From positions 5,277,402 to 5,341,401 of the forward strand of contig OU744447.1 of assembly GCA_916610825.1 (NCBI GenBank): a stretch of DNA of 64,000 nt, in the 5' to 3' direction. How positions within the stretch are numbered: the stretch's first letter is position 1; every line of letters starts with the position of its first letter. The position numbers and the translations under genes are program-made. Of the stretch, positions 13,801-26,100 are shown in pieces. A model generated the notes under the pieces. It was not told where the DNA came from. It did no database searches and saw only the letters and a list, made by a program, of their open reading frames with translations. This DNA is from Haliclystus octoradiatus (lineage: Eukaryota; Cnidaria; Staurozoa; Stauromedusae; Haliclystidae).

Positions 13801-16010
13801 GAACTTAACAAGACAAGGGTGAGGGATGACCTTGCCTTATTTTGTAGCATATAGCAATGGCTAATAACCTTGTTGTAATGGTTGACTATAATTTTTTTTG
13901 CATAGTATTGTCATTATATAAGATTCGCTTTTCTTTTTAGGTATATCACTTTGCTTTACTATTTAAACGATGTCGAGAAAGGAGGTCAAACAGCATTTCC
14001 AATGGCTGATAATGAAACTTTCTCGAAATCTGTAGGTGTTCTTACTTTACCGGATACTTCGAAGTAAACACTATTGTCGTTAGCAACACGGAGAATTAGC
14101 TCAGTTAGAAATGTACGCATACTGCATGTCATAGTCTGTGGTTGAAATCTACCGAAAATACACTTGATATTTGCGTTATCTGACAATTCACTGCAGTCAA
14201 TAGAATGGCCCGTAGGGTTAACTGTATCATAAAAACAGCTGCGATGAACATCTGTACATTTTCACGGCAGTCTTACTAGTTAGGGCTTTAGACATGTACA
14301 TGAAGGGTCTTACGTCCTATTCCTGGCAGGCAGGAGCACCATTGTTTCGCAGCACCATTGTTTCGCAGCACCCATACAGGCCATAAAATGCATACACGCT
14401 TCAACATATTAATATATTAACAAGCCACTCTGGTAAAAAAGGAGCTTATCAGCTTTGTGGATAAATGAGTATTAACAAAGAAAGCGGACAAAAACTGTAC
14501 ACTTTACCATCCAACACGGTCGTAACAACATGCTTCTGACGGGGGTGTCTTGTCCATTTTTTCGCGCAAAATTGGCATTTTTCCTGAAAAAAGTCGTTGC
14601 ATTTGCATATTTGGCAGCTGCAGTACTGCAATTCCTTAAAAAGTGCACGATATTAAAATTTTTCATCTCAAATTTGGCACAAAACATTACTAGACATTTT
14701 TTATTTGGGGTGTCACGCCCTTTTCACAATCAGGATCATGACCGTGCATTCAAGGCTTTATTTTTAGCAAAAAATCTGTTATAATTTAACTGTAACGTCA
14801 ATCATTAAAATCATATCACATAATATTTATTCCATTCTATATTCATGCAAAAACATATTTTTGACATTTTGGTGCATGATTGGTGGAAGTTCTGCAGCCA
14901 ACAATAACTGGAAGAAGTTAAGATACCGAGAAAGGAACACCTGTCATCACAACATATACCCTCCGAGGTGCTTGGAGGAGAGACAGGAGAGCCTGCAACT
15001 CCCATCAACATCTATTACATCAGAATTTATCATTAATTTGAAAAAATATTTTTTGAGGAGAATCTCCTATTTACTCTCACTCTTGTGTTATACAGGCATG
15101 GGAACGTGAGCATAACGAACTATGCAATTTAGTTACAAATTGTAGTTCCAGTAGAGTGGTTGTGACACCAAAACAAGGCAAGGCCATCATGTGGTACAAT
15201 CATGAAATTGAAAGCGAAACAGGTAAGATAAAATTTTAATGAAATGTATTAAAAACTTCCAAATGACGAACATATATGCTAATTATGTTAATGTTTTACG
15301 AACGATATTAACATTTGTGTGGAATTATTATTAAATCTATAGCTAGCGCATGGCCAACCCCAGGTTACACTACAAACAAGTAGTAGGATAAAATAATGTA
15401 AAAAGTATCATGAAACATTGGCAGATGCTAGTGACAGACAAACAAATCTGAACCCCCGGGCTCTGCCTGTCATCTGAGCTTGAATCTGTCATAGACCAGG
15501 TGACTTGTAATTTCACTGCACTTGTAAGTTTACTACTTCACGGGATGCAAAAAGTGTGACGTTATAAGAGATACTCCGTAATAAACAGTGACGCTATAAC
15601 CGATAATTATTGAGAGAAAACCTACTAAAATATTCCGGGAACAATGAATTTGTACGCTATAAACAATAATCCGTTATAAAAGGTGACGTTATAAATAGCT
15701 TCTACTGTATCACATCAAATTTATCAATATTTCAAAAGGTTGGCTTGGCGAGTTAGATCATATGACATATCACGGTGGATGTGCAGTCGAGGCTGGTGAA
15801 AAATGGATTGCCTCAGATTGGATTAATCTCATCGGAGAACGAGGATCAGAACAAGCCGCACGAGGTTGGTTACAAGATGCATTACCGCCTCCAACTGCAA
15901 CCGTAACCGTAACACCAGAAGACAAAGAAGAACAGTCTACCATGAAGAACGATGAATTCTCTACTAACAAAAACGATGAACTATTGACAGAAGAGAAAGA
16001 CGAATTATAA
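4850..16010 (+). CDS. P4HTM: Transmembrane prolyl 4-hydroxylase (P4H-TM), 11 coding exons
   Basis: Fe(II)/2-oxoglutarate dioxygenase of the ER membrane; the vertebrate family member has a lumenal catalytic domain and can hydroxylate HIF-alpha. Coding exons: 4850-4972, 5989-6070, 6816-6991, 8079-8137, 10234-10268, 11181-11346, 12652-12709, 12824-12936, 13941-14031, 15096-15222, 15739-16010. All have GT-AG borders and phases that chain to 433 aa. A hydrophobic anchor lies at residues 8-24. EF-hand loops are at 116-127 (DRNSDGILQPME) and 154-165 (DKNNDGVIDRNE). The iron ligands H246, D248 and H355 and the 2OG lysine K365 are all present. The protein ends in KDEL. Exon 1 is the least certain: it rests on the anchor, the segment RRDGVR and a good donor, and is shorter than the vertebrate N-terminus. 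Exon 2 (ERKVSLVDGKEHTLKTLSM) matches well. The polyadenylation signal is at 16,168. Confidence 0.92.
7685..8030 (+). mobile_element. tRNA-derived SINE piece fused to a foldback repeat (copy 1)
   Basis: 7,685-7,770 resembles a worn tRNA-like head ending in GGGTCTCGGGCTCAATCC, related to the SINE at 21,470-21,597. It runs into a body that starts near GGGGTGCCACTTTGG and ends near ATGTGGCACGTCCCCG, so the body's ends are inverted repeats. Similar bodies lie at 11,650-11,925, 19,240-19,460 and 63,520-63,850. It is in intron 3 of the P4HTM-like gene. Confidence 0.55.
8751..9079. mobile_element. MITE with about 70-bp terminal inverted repeats
   Basis: The left arm starts near TTCTGGATTCTCAATAA and includes ACCCAGGGATTCACATT; the complement of both reappears at the right (about 9,005-9,079). 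The arms are roughly 80% alike. A (TA)n run sits in the middle near 8,890. No coding capacity. Intron 4 of the P4HTM-like gene starts before it. Confidence 0.7.
9767..10016. repeat. 41-bp tandem array, six units, tRNA box B-like
   Basis: Units begin CACACATTT and contain GGTTCGATTAATCG or a close variant, followed by GTGAGT. Units of two types alternate (one with GAACCGGTGCTCGATT, one with GACCGGGGTTCGATT), so the true period may be 82 bp. The core resembles the T-arm/box B of a tRNA. Lies in intron 4 of the P4HTM-like gene. Confidence 0.8.
11650..11925 (+). mobile_element. Foldback repeat 'GTGCCACTTTGG', copy 2
   Basis: Begins near GGATGCCACTTTGGAAAA and ends near AAAGTGGCACGTCCCTG, with inverted ends and an interior rich in CAAAA and TTGAAAA. 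It aligns with the body at 7,785-8,010. A 167-codon open frame crosses it but looks like chance. Intron 6 of the P4HTM-like gene. Confidence 0.6.
13092..13775. repeat. Near-perfect long inverted repeat (284-bp arms, 116-bp spacer)
   Basis: Arm 1 is 13,092-13,375 and arm 2 is 13,492-13,775. Reading both, I see only about two mismatches, near 13,250 and its partner. Parts of the spacer (ACAAAAAAGTT and AACTTTTTTG) are also complementary, so the real loop may be smaller. No known TIR family, transposase or target duplication was found. It is in intron 8 of the P4HTM-like gene and would form a long hairpin in the pre-mRNA. Confidence 0.93.
14520..14735 (+). repeat. Dispersed repeat, shared with 62,430-62,620
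   Basis: Contains GCATATTTGGCAGCTGCAGT and ends near GGGGTGTCACGCCC. The complement of 62,430-62,620 shows the same order (GCATATTTGGTAGCTTCAG, then GGGGCCACACCCC). No coding signal. Intron 9 of the P4HTM-like gene. Confidence 0.5.
15556..15710. mobile_element. Possible pogo/Tigger-like MITE remnant
   Basis: Several copies of a GTTATAA motif and a right end reading GTTATAAATAGCTTCTACTG followed by TA. This is the complement of CAGTAGAA-type ends known for pogo/Tigger elements and seen at 54,648. The left end is not clear. Confidence 0.3.
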
Positions 16011-16167
16011 ATAATCATTATAAAAATTATGATTGAGTTGCAATCAATCGAATCATTTTATTATAAAATATTTTATTATTAAATGGAAAAAGAGTCATTT
16101 GTAAAGAAGACATTTGAAATGTATTTAATTTATAGAGAATTTTGAATACCAGAACACATTTATATCC

Positions 16168-16173
16168 AATAAA
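16168..16173 (+). promoter_or_regulatory. Polyadenylation signal of the P4HTM-like gene
   Basis: AATAAA 158 bp after the stop codon, in an AT-rich 3' untranslated stretch. Confidence 0.6.
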
Positions 16174-16551
16174 AAAAACTGACAATGAGATTTTGAATTA
16201 ATGTGTAATCTTGATTGATTGATTAATTGGTTTTGATTTGGATGGATTACATACAGGTAATAGATATAAGATAGAATGTTACAACTATCATCAATGCACT
16301 ATCATCATTGTCAAGATAAAAAATAGCTCAGCTACGCTCGGACTCATGGTGAATGATATAATAATCAGAATAAACCAAGTAAAATCAATCCAATCGAATG
16401 ATATAAAATAAGATCTAATAAAAAATCAACTTCAATCAAATAAAATAAAATAAATTAAAACAATATCCAAATAATGTAATAATATAAAGAAAAGTATATC
16501 CAAATAATAAATCAAATAAAATGAGTCAAAAAGGAAAAAAGGAAAAAATGT

Positions 16552-16627
16552 ATATGCCGACCGATGGGATTGAACTCCAACCCCATGCGCCTGATGCAGA
16601 CGCTCCACCACTAGACCATAGCAATAT
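16552..16627 (-). pseudogene. tRNA-like sequence (pseudo-tRNA or SINE head)
   Basis: On the minus strand it has a box A-like TGGTCTAGTGG, a paired arm GCGTC/GGCGC around a loop with CAT at the anticodon position, and a box B-like GAGTTCAATCC. The base 5' of CAT is G instead of the usual U33. The T-arm is irregular and the acceptor stem is short, so I do not call it a working tRNA. It abuts the TIR element at 16,628. Confidence 0.5.
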
Positions 16628-17455
16628 AGAGAAGTGAGGTAGTCTACAAACGTCGTGCTTTTCATGCGCCGTGCTAATCTTCTGGCGAGACCTGGCAAAA
16701 GCGCGACGTATAAATCAGTAAAGCACGACGCAATTTGTCTAGCTCGGCAAAAGCTCGAAGCACGACGATGGTTGCCGCTCGGAGCGGCGTCAGCACGACA
16801 GTTGTTTTATAAGGCGTGCTTTTTTGGATGCCGAGCTTTTATTCGTCTGTTTTCAGACGAATGTTCGGTCAAATTCATGCGAATTGGGGATAAAATAGTG
16901 GTTTTTATGATGTTTTTTTATCATTTCATTCACTTCTCGATGATATTGGTGAACATAAAGTCCAATTATAAACTACTTCATTATGGTCAACTGTTTGGTA
17001 TTCTGCTGTTTATTAAAATAGTGAATTTTATTACTATGTTATTACTATGTAGGTTGAAAACATTTCAGGATGCCCTTCATTTCAGTTGCATGTTAACTGG
17101 TAACATAGCTTGATAGAACAAATATTTCTTTATGAGATTTAATTGTTTTTTTAAATTAAAACATTGATATTCGAAGGAAATTTAACTAATAAATATTAGA
17201 TCTCTTAAACCGAAATCTTATATCTCAGACAGTGTGACATCATTTTCAGGTACTGCTAAATTTAGCTAAAGATAGTTTTACTTTCAATAATTGCGCAATA
17301 CGCCTTTCAATTTTGATGACGTCAATGGCCAAAGCACGGCAATTTCACGCCGTCTGAAATGAATTGAAACCAGAATTCCAATTCTGCCGTGCCAGACAAA
17401 GCAAAGCACGGCGCATGTAAAGCGCGACGTTTGAAGACTGCCTGATTCTCACTAC
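16628..17455. mobile_element. TIR DNA element, about 0.83 kb
   Basis: The left end (GAAGTGAGGTAGTC, ACAAACGTCGTGCTTTTCAT, GCGCCGTGCT) is matched by the complement of the right end (AGTGAGAATCAGGCAGTC, TCAAACGTCGCGCTTTACAT, GCGCCGTGCT). Subterminal DNA is rich in GCACGAC/GCACGGC motifs. A 152-codon open frame at 16,655-17,113 shows no motif I know. Non-autonomous by appearance. Confidence 0.75.
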
Positions 17456-19239
17456 TTATAATACAGGTGTGAGTTGTAACTGACGTGTGAAATTGTCTCA
17501 TCTTAAGCTGATGTCGCAGCAGACTTAAAACCTTTTAATAAACAACTTTAAAGAATGGAAACAACAAATAAACATGAAAACTATTACCAGAAGAATATTT
17601 ATTTCTCACTAATTATACTAGGGGCCTAGCGCAATTTTTTGACCTACAGTAGATGATGTGAAATTTTCCGTTCGGAGTATCGTCTTGTTATTGTTGTCGC
17701 ATGGACAAACTGGTTTAAATAGTCTTTAGAAATTATTCCAAATAAAACCATGACCACTGGCTTAGCAGTTTAATGTAATAAATAACTTCAGAAAACAATA
17801 TAAACAATAAATATATAATACTGTCTTGTCTAAGTCCCCAAACAAATGATGAATTGTCGGTTTGAAAGTTCTCATGGGTCAAAACACAACAAAAACTATC
17901 TACGAAGTTTCACCTCAAATAGTGATGTTACAGAACGATTAAAACCTTTCATTAACCATTTCAGGTGACGAGATGAAAACAATCATGTGTTCTACCAATG
18001 AAGAGATAATCACGATGTAAACTAATCCAGGAGTATTAGAAAACATTTCATTTAACAATGCAATTGTAATCGCTAAGCTGCGAGTCGACCGTCATGGCGG
18101 GCAATGGAAAATATTAATGTCAAATCCAGCTAAAATTTGGAATTATCACACAGCTTGCCCATTGTATTTTTAACAATAAAATGGTGTTTCTTGCGCAATC
18201 GTTTTTTGTTCGACCTTTGTTAGCACACAAAGCAGTATGTTGAACGTTATTTCAAAAAAAACAAAAGAGTTGAGTCAAAAATGCAATGAAATGAGAAAAT
18301 CAACGTTTCTACGATGACAGCAGCAAGTAAAGCCGAGGGCAAACGAATGCAGCATTTACGCAACGAATTTATCGCAAATCAAACAAATCGCAGGAGCGAC
18401 AGAGGTTATACACTAGAGTGACATAATAGGGTAGTCAACATAGGATTACAGATGTATACATAAATGTTTTTTAAGTTTGCATAATTCCTTTTTCAAGTTA
18501 CAATTTTTTTGCATTTATATATATGAATGAAGAAATAAATGATTCTGAAAATATACCGAAAAAGAAGAAAATCGTTTCTTCTTTTTTATCATTTCATTTA
18601 TAGCTCTGTGATGTCATCGTCAACTTCAAGTCTTAAACAAGCAATGGTATCGTAAAACGTTACATAAAGAGTTTATATGGCAAAATTGTCGCATGTTCGA
18701 GACCATAAAGTCGAAATGACGTTAGAGAGCCATATTCGTAAATAGAATTATTATGAAAGTAATTATATAAGCGTCAGTAAATAGGACGACTTATAATTGA
18801 GAATATATATTTAGTGAAGGAAACATAACATGTAACGATACAAACGATACGCAGTAGAGCAACGAGTGAGATGATGTTTACTCACATCCATCTACACTCT
18901 CGATCGGGTCTCACAGAAACTGCCAGGATTATACATATTTCATGCATGTTACTCATACAATTGGCACGATAGACGTCAGCCAATCATTGACGAGGACACA
19001 CTTATTTGCATAACAGAATGATTAGTAAGAAGAAAATGTTTGTCTAGCTTGAAGATAAAAAATTCAAACGTTACCATTCTAAATATTTGATATTATGCTT
19101 TTTAATCGTTAATTTCAACTTTCAACGATTGACCTCAAGCAGCCCATTTCGGATGAAATGTGGCACCACTATAGAGTTGTTGTTGAGGGTCTATACTACA
19201 AGCAACTACAAACTAGTCCTGATGTATAATATGAATCCC
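17456..19239. other. Convergent intergenic stretch, nothing recognised
   Basis: Between the 3' ends of the P4HTM-like gene and DNAI3. AT-rich, no exon and no clear repeat seen. Confidence 0.35.
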
Positions 19240-19460
19240 CCGTTATAATTCGCTAATTTTTTGACGGGGGTGTGCCATTTTCAAAATAGAGGAAAACCAT
19301 AAAATTTCATGTTTTTACAAGAAAAAGAAAAGAAAAGTTCAAAAAATTTTGAAAACCTCTAAATTGACACCACGAATTTTCACTAGAATCTGGAAAAAGC
19401 ATCCCTTAAATATGGCACATCCCCGCACAGCCGATGTATGGAAGTCCCCCAGAGCTAAGC
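19240..19460 (+). mobile_element. Foldback repeat 'GTGCCACTTTGG', copy 3
   Basis: Starts near GACGGGGGTGTGCCATTTTC and ends near ATGGCACATCCCCGCACAGC, with inverted ends and an interior like copies 1 and 2. More worn than they are. Confidence 0.55.
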
Positions 19461-20104
19461 ATGCTTCATTGTATATTGGACTCGATTGTTCAGGCACACT
19501 TTAGTTCCTTTCATTCTCACTGGACCATTCTGATTGCAATAACTAACTCGATACTCATTTGTTAGCAGATAAAGCGAACGGGCTGAGTTTGACATCATAG
19601 GGATAAAACAGCTACATAAAGTCAGCAGGTTATGGATGTATATAAATCAATTCCATGTTGGTCCTAACATGTAATAGAGGTAAGCCTCGTATAAATACAT
19701 ATACATTAGATGTCAAGCATCTGTCAAGGTCAGTGTGATTAGGAGTTGGTATGATGAATATGAAACATACTTTATTATACACGGATCGTGTTATTTCAGT
19801 TTATCCGACTCTACAGTCATTCGAACTTATCCCTTCAACTCCAATGTATAAGAAAATGCACCACTAATCAGAATTCCACATTTTTCTACATTAATTATTA
19901 ATATTAAACATTTAACTTTCGTAGTATAATTCTATAACTATTATGTAACTTCTGGTTCAAGAAGAATTTCAAACAAAAATTACATGCTTCATCTGATACT
20001 ATAGAACAATGAATCAAAATAATTTCAACTAGTTAGTATATATACAAAATAAATATATAGGGCATTAGATGATTGGTTGACTTCAATATAAATGATTACC
20101 ATAT
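19461..20104. other. 3' flank of DNAI3
   Basis: AT-rich. On the minus strand an AATAAA lies at 19,776-19,771, about 330 bp past the DNAI3 stop codon, and is the nearest canonical polyadenylation signal I see. No other gene. Confidence 0.35.
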
Positions 20105-23100
20105 TTAGTCATCATTGTTACTTGCCATTCCAAAGTCTTGTAATAGTCGTTGCTCCAGTTTAATATATTCATCGTACTCCTACAGAAAAACATCAGCAAA
20201 GAAAATAATAAAACTTTTATTTCAAAAGTGTGTTATTCGTTTCAGTCCGTTTGTTGCTATTTTGGTGGTTTAAAATCAGGCATATACGTGGCAGAGCCAT
20301 CTATTTATGAGAGTTGGGACATTCTTTCATTTGCCGCTCTCAGCGCTCATTGAGCCGGGCATTGAACAGATGCCAGTCACGTGATTTTATCGACGCCGCC
20401 ATTTTTGCTCCGTCAAACCCAGGCCCGCGAAATGTGAACAAAGCCATGTGAAAATAATATCATGAATTCGAAAAACTTTTTGCTCAAAAGCCAAACTTCG
20501 TTTTCAATGGAACGAAAATGGCGATTTTCAAGCCTCAAAACATGCTTGTCTTAAGTTTCTTATAATGAAATATGTGAATGTTACTACGTCTTGTTCGGTT
20601 ATATATTTGTTATAACACGTTAATTAATTAAAAAACAACAAAAAATTACCTGTTGGGATTCAGCTTCTAAGCCAGCATCATCTTGAGCTCCTTTATCATC
20701 ACTCTGCAAATAGTACAAAATAAGTGCACAATGGAATTAAGATGGATACACTTGTCGCCTGAAAACACAAGTGGGAAAACGAAAACAAGTACCTATAAAA
20801 TATAATATAAAAAAATATATTAACAAACAGACAATAATATCTTAATATAGAGATACAGATTGATAGTGCATTACAGGGTTTTGGTTCCTGTCAGAAGGAC
20901 AAACCATTGACGGTGACAAAATGAACATTTTACAATGCAAAGAGATATGATTAATTGTATGCGTTCAATTTGGAGGAAATCATACACAAACAGGCCAATA
21001 TACCTAACGGATTGGATTGCTTTTTTAAATATGTAATATCAAGCAATGTGAATATAATTTTAAAACAAAAACTGTTGCCATTGACTTTTGTTTTAAAATG
21101 TTTCAAGAAGAAACTTCTAATCAGTAAATATAATTGTATCACTTTTAACCGAATTTCACATTTATTGACCGGTTTTGCAACATAAAAATGTTGAATTAAA
21201 CAATTGAAAAAGGGCATAACTGATCATTTTTATCTAAGCCTTATACCTTTTTTATTTGACTGTCATCGTCATCTTCAAGTTTTGCTTTTGCTTTAGCTGA
21301 TATCTTTTGTTGTTCTGAACTTGCAATAAGACGTTTTTCTTCTCTATCAAAGTAACTTTCGATACTGCTGATCTAAAAAATAAAATAGGAGTTACAAATT
21401 ATAATAATTTTGCAAACAAGCAGGCTGAGAAGTAAAACACCTGGTAAATCTGGCTATATAGCATTGACGCTTGTGTGCGTTTAATAGCCGGATGCCCTTC
21501 CTGACGCCAACCTATAGTGCTCCGGCCAGGGATTGAACCCGAGACCCTGCGGGTCGTGGTCCAACGCCCTAGCCACTACTCAAGGCCGCACTGATGTAAG
21601 GAAGCAGAAAGCGCATTAAGTAATAATATCCCAAACATTAGTCAATAACGTCATAAAACCATGCATTTGAATTGTAAACAGAACATCCAATAATTTCTTG
21701 AAAGACGTAACAAGGGTGACGACGTGGTTTGGATACTGAATTTGATATTTACGCAATGTGATATCCGCTATACGTATCTATCTATCCACATTCCATTGAC
21801 ACCAAAAAGGTCGAGGAAACGAATGGAATGTCAAATAACTTGTAACATAAATAAAAATAACAATCAATAAATGCTCGCAGTAACAATGCCTTAAAGGGGA
21901 AGAAATCAACGTTAGGCTCTATGCGCCTAGAGTCACGTGCTTATTTGTCGTTTGCATTGTTTCTGTGCCTGAAATCATGCTAAAGCTTGAAATTTGGAGC
22001 CATTCTGAAGCCATGACTGACATTGATCGTAGAATTTACTCTAAGATCAATTCAAAGTGAGTTCGTAGCGACGTCCGGTCAATGTCTTCTTTAAATCAAA
22101 TAATCAGTGAGAGAATATAGTTATTGAATTTTGTAACTTATGAGTTTTCAGAGCATATTTGTAGGGTGATGCCCTATTTTGATCGTCACTATATATTTGC
22201 AATATTCATTATAAAATCCAACAAGCTCAGATGGCAGAAAAATCGACCTCTATATCTGATGATCTGTACTTCAAATCTCCTCTAGTTTATGTCCCCTATA
22301 GTCACATCAGCTTTGACTTTTCATAGCATAAAAATAAGGAAACAATGAAAAGTATTTGGAGCAATCGGTTGCAGATGTTAAATTTCAAATTCAGCATTCT
22401 AAACGACAACTTCAGATGATATCACTGTGCTCCTTATATGTTCTTTTATAAAAGAATCATAAAGCATTTTCTACAGAGAAACGCCTTGTTGTTTATTTGT
22501 CTATTCATCATTTTCTCATCTTTTCGTCTTTTCCAGAGAGCAAGCGCACTAGATGAGAGTTGACATTTGGCTAAATTTTGCGTGTCACCAATTTGCAAGA
22601 ATAAGTTTCATAGATGTTTGGATAGGAGATATGTATAGATACCGAAGTTCGTATTCGTATAGAGCGTGAATCACTTAGTGACTGTGTATATAATCTGACT
22701 ATGGTACATCGTTAGTAAGCTTAATCGTGCCTTTACTGAATTTACCTCGTGACCAGAAGGATGTCTAAGATTCCATGGTACTTCCATAACATGCAATGTA
22801 CCAACTTCATCTCCAATAGCAAGTAACTGCAGCTTCACTAGAAGAACAAAGATTAGTAATTGTAAATGTGATTCACAAGCACGAACTTACATTATAAGAC
22901 ACCAGCTTGGAGTAGGTAGGCTCAAACTTGAGCCTTATTTGATATCTTGTTAATTTATTTCCTCAAAGATTCATTCTGCTATCCTTTATCCTTAATTGTA
23001 AGGTATCGTAACGTTTACACTAATCAATAGATATCGAAAATCTTCCACTAATCAAAAGATCGAAACAATTACACTAATCTTTAGATAACCAAACGTTTAT

Positions 23101-26100
23101 ACTAATCACTACTTGCAGACTTTTGTCATCAGCCTTTATTTTAAAATATTTTCAAATCAAGCTACACTAAACGCTTGGCAATGTAAGTTAGATGACACTT
23201 AGGGGTGACAGGAATGTGAGTATGCAAACAGAGGCGTGTAGCAACGTGAGTTATGCAAATAAAGCGTTCCATTTTTCTAGATATTATGTCACTTCACTAT
23301 CCAATTCCACCCCTTCTTTGCTACCCTACTTTTCTGCTGGAAAAATCTACATCAGAAAGTTGATTGGCATAATATTGATATTAGAATTACTTGATTAACA
23401 AAGAAAACAGATTTATTTCAAAGCGCAATCAATTCAATGAGGGTATTAACGTTCTGAATATCTCATTCAATTTGATAAACGAAATATTTTCATATATCAG
23501 ACGGCTTCTCAGAATGTGTGAAAGTTTAAATATTCTAATCTACTAAATTTTTATAATTAAGATAAATTAAGCTTTAACACAAACTTTTTATTTTTCCACA
23601 GCGGATGAAACATTTTAATTATTATTGCTTGAGCGTGTAGGCGATTAAGATGTAATTCCCTTCTGGGGTAAATCGACATATCACACAATAGGAATACAGA
23701 GTTTGACGATAGAGCCTGCTTTTGTCAGTCCTAGTAATAAGAACCCTAGCAGTGTACTGTGGCAACAGTCTGGGAAATTACACGGAACTAGACTAGTGTA
23801 GAGTGAATGATAAGGAAGCTAGTTTTTTCAAATTTGAAGGTTAGCTTACGCGATATTTGAAAAGGTGAAATTGTTGTGACTTTAACTGCCGAAATACTCT
23901 GATTGAAGAAAGGTTCGTGCGTCCTAAACACAAAAATAGCACTTGCAATTAATAATCCAATATGCAGTTGACAGAATGTTACGTTCCAACCATATTTTGT
24001 TTGAAATTAACTGCTAACCTGTCAAGGAGATCCCAGGCTTCAACGTTGCCATCATTAGTTGCAATAAAGAAAACACCTGATAAATTTAAACAATTCAAAA
24101 ACTCAAAAATTTCCTGAAAAATTGTTATTAAATATATATCCGCATTCGTCTTTATACTGACCAGCTCTGGTTGGACTCCATTTTCCACAAGTGAGTTTTT
24201 GCTCAGAACAAGAAGATTTCAAAAGTGGGCCAACCTAACATCAAACAAGATTTATTTAAAATACAATCATAATAGTTCGTCAACGGCATAGTTGATGACA
24301 TTTTCAGAACATTAAATTTGATCTGTAACTGAAGATTCTACACGAAAGTTGCAAAATACGAAACAAATCAACAGCTTGTGAGTAAAGATATTCAAATGTA
24401 AATGTGTATGACTTTATTTTTCAAAATGTCAACACATAAAACGTTGAAAAACAATTTTGATGAATTCTTCGTGTTCTGTATTTAAATTATATTTGTAGGA
24501 ATTTTATTCAAATTGTAATTGATGAAAAATTAATGACCAATTAAATTAGAAAACAGACCATTGTCGTGGGTGAAATTGATGAGAGATAATTGATGTTCCA
24601 GACAAATATTGTGCTATTACATGATTATTAAAATGATTACATCATTATTGTTCGTAGATCACTGAAATTTAGACCCACAGATTATCTGTCTCCTTAACGA
24701 TATGGATTTCTCGTATGTTGTTAGAGAAATCGTGCGTCCAAGAGATTTCCCACTGTTTACTTGCCACGATAAATTTCGTTCGTTTTTTATCTTGACCAAT
24801 CAGTTACGCGTATTACTTTCTCCCACGTGAAGAAAATGATATACCCAATCAAATGCAGCGTACGATGTTTTCGAACGCGTGAGATTATTATGATGATTAG
24901 TCATTTTGAGATTTAATTGATTTGAAAAGAAACTGACAACTAAGATGATGACATCCACAGATGTGACCCAATCGTCTCGAAGGTCAAAGTATATATCAAG
25001 GTAAACAGTTGAATAACAACCTTATGTTTAGCATTAAAATTCAAATATCGTCTTCAAAAAACAAAACTTCATGGCTATCGCAACTGTACATATTTTATAA
25101 GCTTGTTGTTTTGTATTAAAAATTATCTCGTCCGTAGAGCCTCGCTTCGCTTCTTCGTTTCATAATGCGACACAACTCGTGAATGAAATTCGTATGATTG
25201 TTTTTCATCTGAGCTGAACTAATATATGATGTGTGAATGGCATTTTATGAGTTTTTTCCTATTCTAACGTTCGTAAACTGCCCATAAATTATTTATTCAT
25301 TTTACGAGCATATCAACTGCATGATGTAATCATATTTATTGGAAATTTAAGTAAAAATCCCTATGACTTGAATTAATTTACAAATCAGCAGTTGATGTAT
25401 AGCAAGTCAAGCATACAATAGCTCACACGTCGCCGTCGGAGTCAGGCCTGAGGACTAAAAAACATACTCACATATTGCAAATGATTAGAACAGTTACGTC
25501 TTTTCTTACCCAGACGCCTTCTTTCCAAATTGAAAAGGTACAACCACCGATGGATAATATAATATCTTCAAAAAATGGAGATCGTTCTAATGACGATATT
25601 ACACCATCATGGTCACATATGACTTTTTCCGGCTTTTGCGCTAACGAAAAAGAAAATGAAAAAATTCTCAGACCAAAATAGTTCGAGAACGTTAGGGTCT
25701 GTGTAATTTTGCATCAATCCCGCGATAGCCATGCCTTTGTTTTGGGGAAATGATATATGTGCCTCACTTCAAATATCACACTTTTCAAAGAAAACGGTGA
25801 CTTTCCAGCGAACAGAAAAATACTTCAATGAAGAGCCTTTGAACGATGGATTTTCTTACGTGTGCAGTTTATTTGGCTATGAGAATGTTCATCATGATCA
25901 GAAAATAGAGATCGGAGAATTTTTGAAAGGAAAGGATTTGTATTTTAGTATTGGCACTGGATATGGAAAATCGTTCGCCATTAATACCGTTGATCGTTGA
26001 AGAAATTAGAAAACAGTCTCATGGCATAAATAGTAGCTTGATCGTGTTTGGACGATATAGTTCTGCTTAACTCTATTTTCGATTCCTCGTAGTTTTTGAC

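Noticed and set aside
16552-16627. Functional tRNA-Met gene (CAT at the anticodon position)
   Set aside because: No U33, irregular T-arm and short acceptor stem; better explained as a pseudo-tRNA or SINE head.
16655-17113. 152-codon open frame in the TIR element
   Set aside because: No transposase motif or other homology; low-complexity hydrophobic second half.
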